From HGM04593 sp045533955 (lineage in GTDB: Bacteria > Bacteroidota > Bacteroidia > Bacteroidales > Bacteroidaceae), in the NCBI GenBank assembly GCA_045533955.1, contig JAZSIU010000006.1:1-60911 (forward strand): a stretch of DNA of 60,911 nt. Reading direction: 5' to 3'. Position numbers and translations under genes: made by a program. Of the stretch, positions 60,144 through 60,911 are shown piece by piece; positions within the stretch are counted from its first letter, which is position 1; the number at the start of each line of letters is the position of its first letter. Under the pieces are notes generated by a model that saw only the letters and a list, made by a program, of their open reading frames with translations, was not told the origin of the DNA and ran no database searches.

Positions 60144-60307
60144 GGCGTGGGAATATTGTTTCTTCATAGTTCATCTCATTGGGGCGTTTGGCGATGCCTA
60201 AGATATGTGGACGTAAGGCGACAAGTCTCACGTCTTTCTTGTTTTTATACACTATTTGTTTAATTGCCATAGTTCCGAGACTTGCAGTGGCCGAAAAGAA
60301 TATTATT

Positions 60308-60911
60308 ATGAAACAAAATCACTTAAAAGAGCTAATGACAGCCCTGTTGCTGCTCTGTTGTACAGTGGCAAGTGCCGCGGATTTTGAGGTTGGTGGACTT
60401 TATTACAACATTTTATCCTCTGAGGATAAAACCGTTGAGGTAACAAGCGGTAGTAACGAATACTCCGGTGCAGTAACTATTCCCGCAAGTGTTACTTACA
60501 ATAGTATCACTTATAGTGTAACAAGCATCGGCTATAGGGCGTTCGTTGTTTGCACCAGCCTTACAAGTATTGAAATTCCAAGCAGTGTAACAAGCATCGG
60601 CGAGAGTGCGTTCGAAAGTTGCGACGGCCTTACAAGCATTGAAATTCCCGAGAGTGTAACAAGCATCGGCAACTATGCGTTCTATTATTGCACGAGCTTT
60701 ACAAGCATTGAAATTCCCTCGAGTGTAACAAATATCGGTTCTTATGCGTTCACTCATTGCTACGGCCTTACAAGCATTGAAATTCCCTCAAGTGTAACAA
60801 GCATAGGAGTATATGCGTTCTATTATTGCAACGGCCTGACAAGCATTGAAATTCCCTCGAGTATAACAAGCATCGGCAACTATGCGTTCGCTTATTGCTA
60901 CGGCCTTACAA
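60308..60911 (+). CDS. BspA-type leucine-rich repeat protein, cut by the window end
   Basis: 201 codons are visible and the frame stays open at the end, so the gene is partial. A signal peptide (about 1-23) precedes a short beta segment and then LRR_5 repeats of exactly 23 residues with the pattern LTSIEIPSSVTSIGNYAFYYC. The DNA repeats are nearly identical over 69 bases from 60563 on. This suggests recent expansion by duplication and predicts variable length between strains. Like the LRR protein at 40716 it should act as a surface adhesin or binding protein. Its C-terminus and any sorting tail lie outside. Confidence 0.88.
   Translation, partial: MKQNHLKELMTALLLLCCTVASAADFEVGGLYYNILSSEDKTVEVTSGSNEYSGAVTIPASVTYNSITYSVTSIGYRAFVVCTSLTSIEIPSSVTSIGESAFESCDGLTSIEIPESVTSIGNYAFYYCTSFTSIEIPSSVTNIGSYAFTHCYGLTSIEIPSSVTSIGVYAFYYCNGLTSIEIPSSITSIGNYAFAYCYGLT
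60563..60911 (+). repeat. Tandem 69-bp repeats in the partial LRR gene
   Basis: The block ACAAG(C/T)ATTGAAATTCC recurs at 60563, 60632, 60701, 60770, 60839 and again at the window edge from 60908, always 69 bases apart. It encodes the 23-residue LRR unit. Confidence 0.92.

Larger units (their letters stand above)
59735..60307. other. Intergenic region with a long structured leader
   Basis: No gene is visible. The interval holds a well-matched promoter (59950-59981) and then a presumed transcribed leader of about 320 nt with at least two stem-loops (59986-60009 and 60093-60143). The part from 59735 to 59949 shows nothing I can name. Confidence 0.6.

Noticed and set aside
60413..60757. Minus-strand ORF opposite the 69-bp LRR repeats
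   Set aside because: It mirrors the repeat and has no signal or domain; the plus-strand frame has a signal peptide and LRR pattern.
1..60911. tRNA, rRNA, insertion sequences, integrases or phage genes
   Set aside because: No cloverleaf-like sequence ending in a CCA-type arm, no rRNA-like conserved stretch and no transposase or integrase motif was noticed on either strand; short RNAs could still be missed without a search tool.

Overview
The window is a 60.9-kb piece of a Bacteroidales (phylum Bacteroidota) chromosome. Three things point there. Many genes belong to families that I know mainly from this order (DUF3575, DUF4290, DUF4294, DUF4491, DUF5119, BspA-type leucine-rich repeat proteins with a sorting tail). 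Recognisable promoters have the Bacteroidota -7 box TAnnTTTG or TATCTTCG rather than a TATAAT box. Start codons usually lack a strong Shine-Dalgarno sequence. I cannot name the family or genus. I found no tRNA, rRNA, CRISPR array, transposase, integrase or phage gene.

Layout. 1-2.4 kb: a repeat-like intergenic stretch and an OPT-family oligopeptide transporter. 2.4-6.3 kb (minus): a YeiH-type permease, DUF4491, a BASS-type transporter and the NAD(P)HX repair enzyme. 6.3-12.2 kb (minus): one aromatic amino acid operon transcribed aroF-tyrA-aroB-aroA-pheA(CM-PDT)-aroQ, bounded by terminators at both ends. 12.4-15.2 kb (minus): yicC-gmk-nadD-MORN. 15.4-24.7 kb (plus): tsaB, DUF4290, murA, rimM, a degenerate M23 protein, dxr, rseP, a lipoprotein serpin and an alkaline phosphatase. 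24.8-26.7 kb (minus): a small lipoprotein, an M23-LysM endopeptidase and ndk.

27.1-42.8 kb (minus) is the most unusual part. It is a run of exported proteins: a BspA-like LRR protein, a 53-aa peptide gene, a DUF3575 barrel with a 196-residue K/E/A-rich helix, a DUF5119 lipoprotein, a stand-alone DUF3575 barrel, a 1195-aa protein with an OmpA-like domain in its middle, a 1084-aa protein built from five barrel-like modules, and a 741-aa helical-repeat protein. The set resembles the accessory genes of Bacteroidales fimbria clusters, but I see no fimbrillin. I propose it as a candidate undescribed envelope-spanning assembly.

43.3-49.4 kb (minus): pdxJ-exbB-exbD-tonB-DJ-1-ispD-recG. Between pdxJ and the divergent nadK (plus, 49.95 kb) lies an array of about four and a quarter hairpin repeats of 73 bp, each with a promoter-like box. 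50.9-55.6 kb (minus): a heavy-metal RND efflux pair whose adaptor lipoprotein starts with eleven His-rich heptads, plus a DUF4250 gene. 55.7-59.0 kb (minus): ABC exporter, LOG-family protein, PfkB kinase. 59.1-59.7 kb (plus): DUF4294. The window ends inside a BspA-like LRR gene (from 60308) behind a leader of about 320 nt that contains predicted stem-loops.

Taken together this is mostly housekeeping DNA (aromatic amino acids, isoprenoids through dxr and ispD, NAD metabolism through nadD, nadK and NAD(P)HX repair, peptidoglycan, TonB energisation) interrupted by one large accessory surface locus. All calls come from reading the sequence and from recalled family features; no database search was run.
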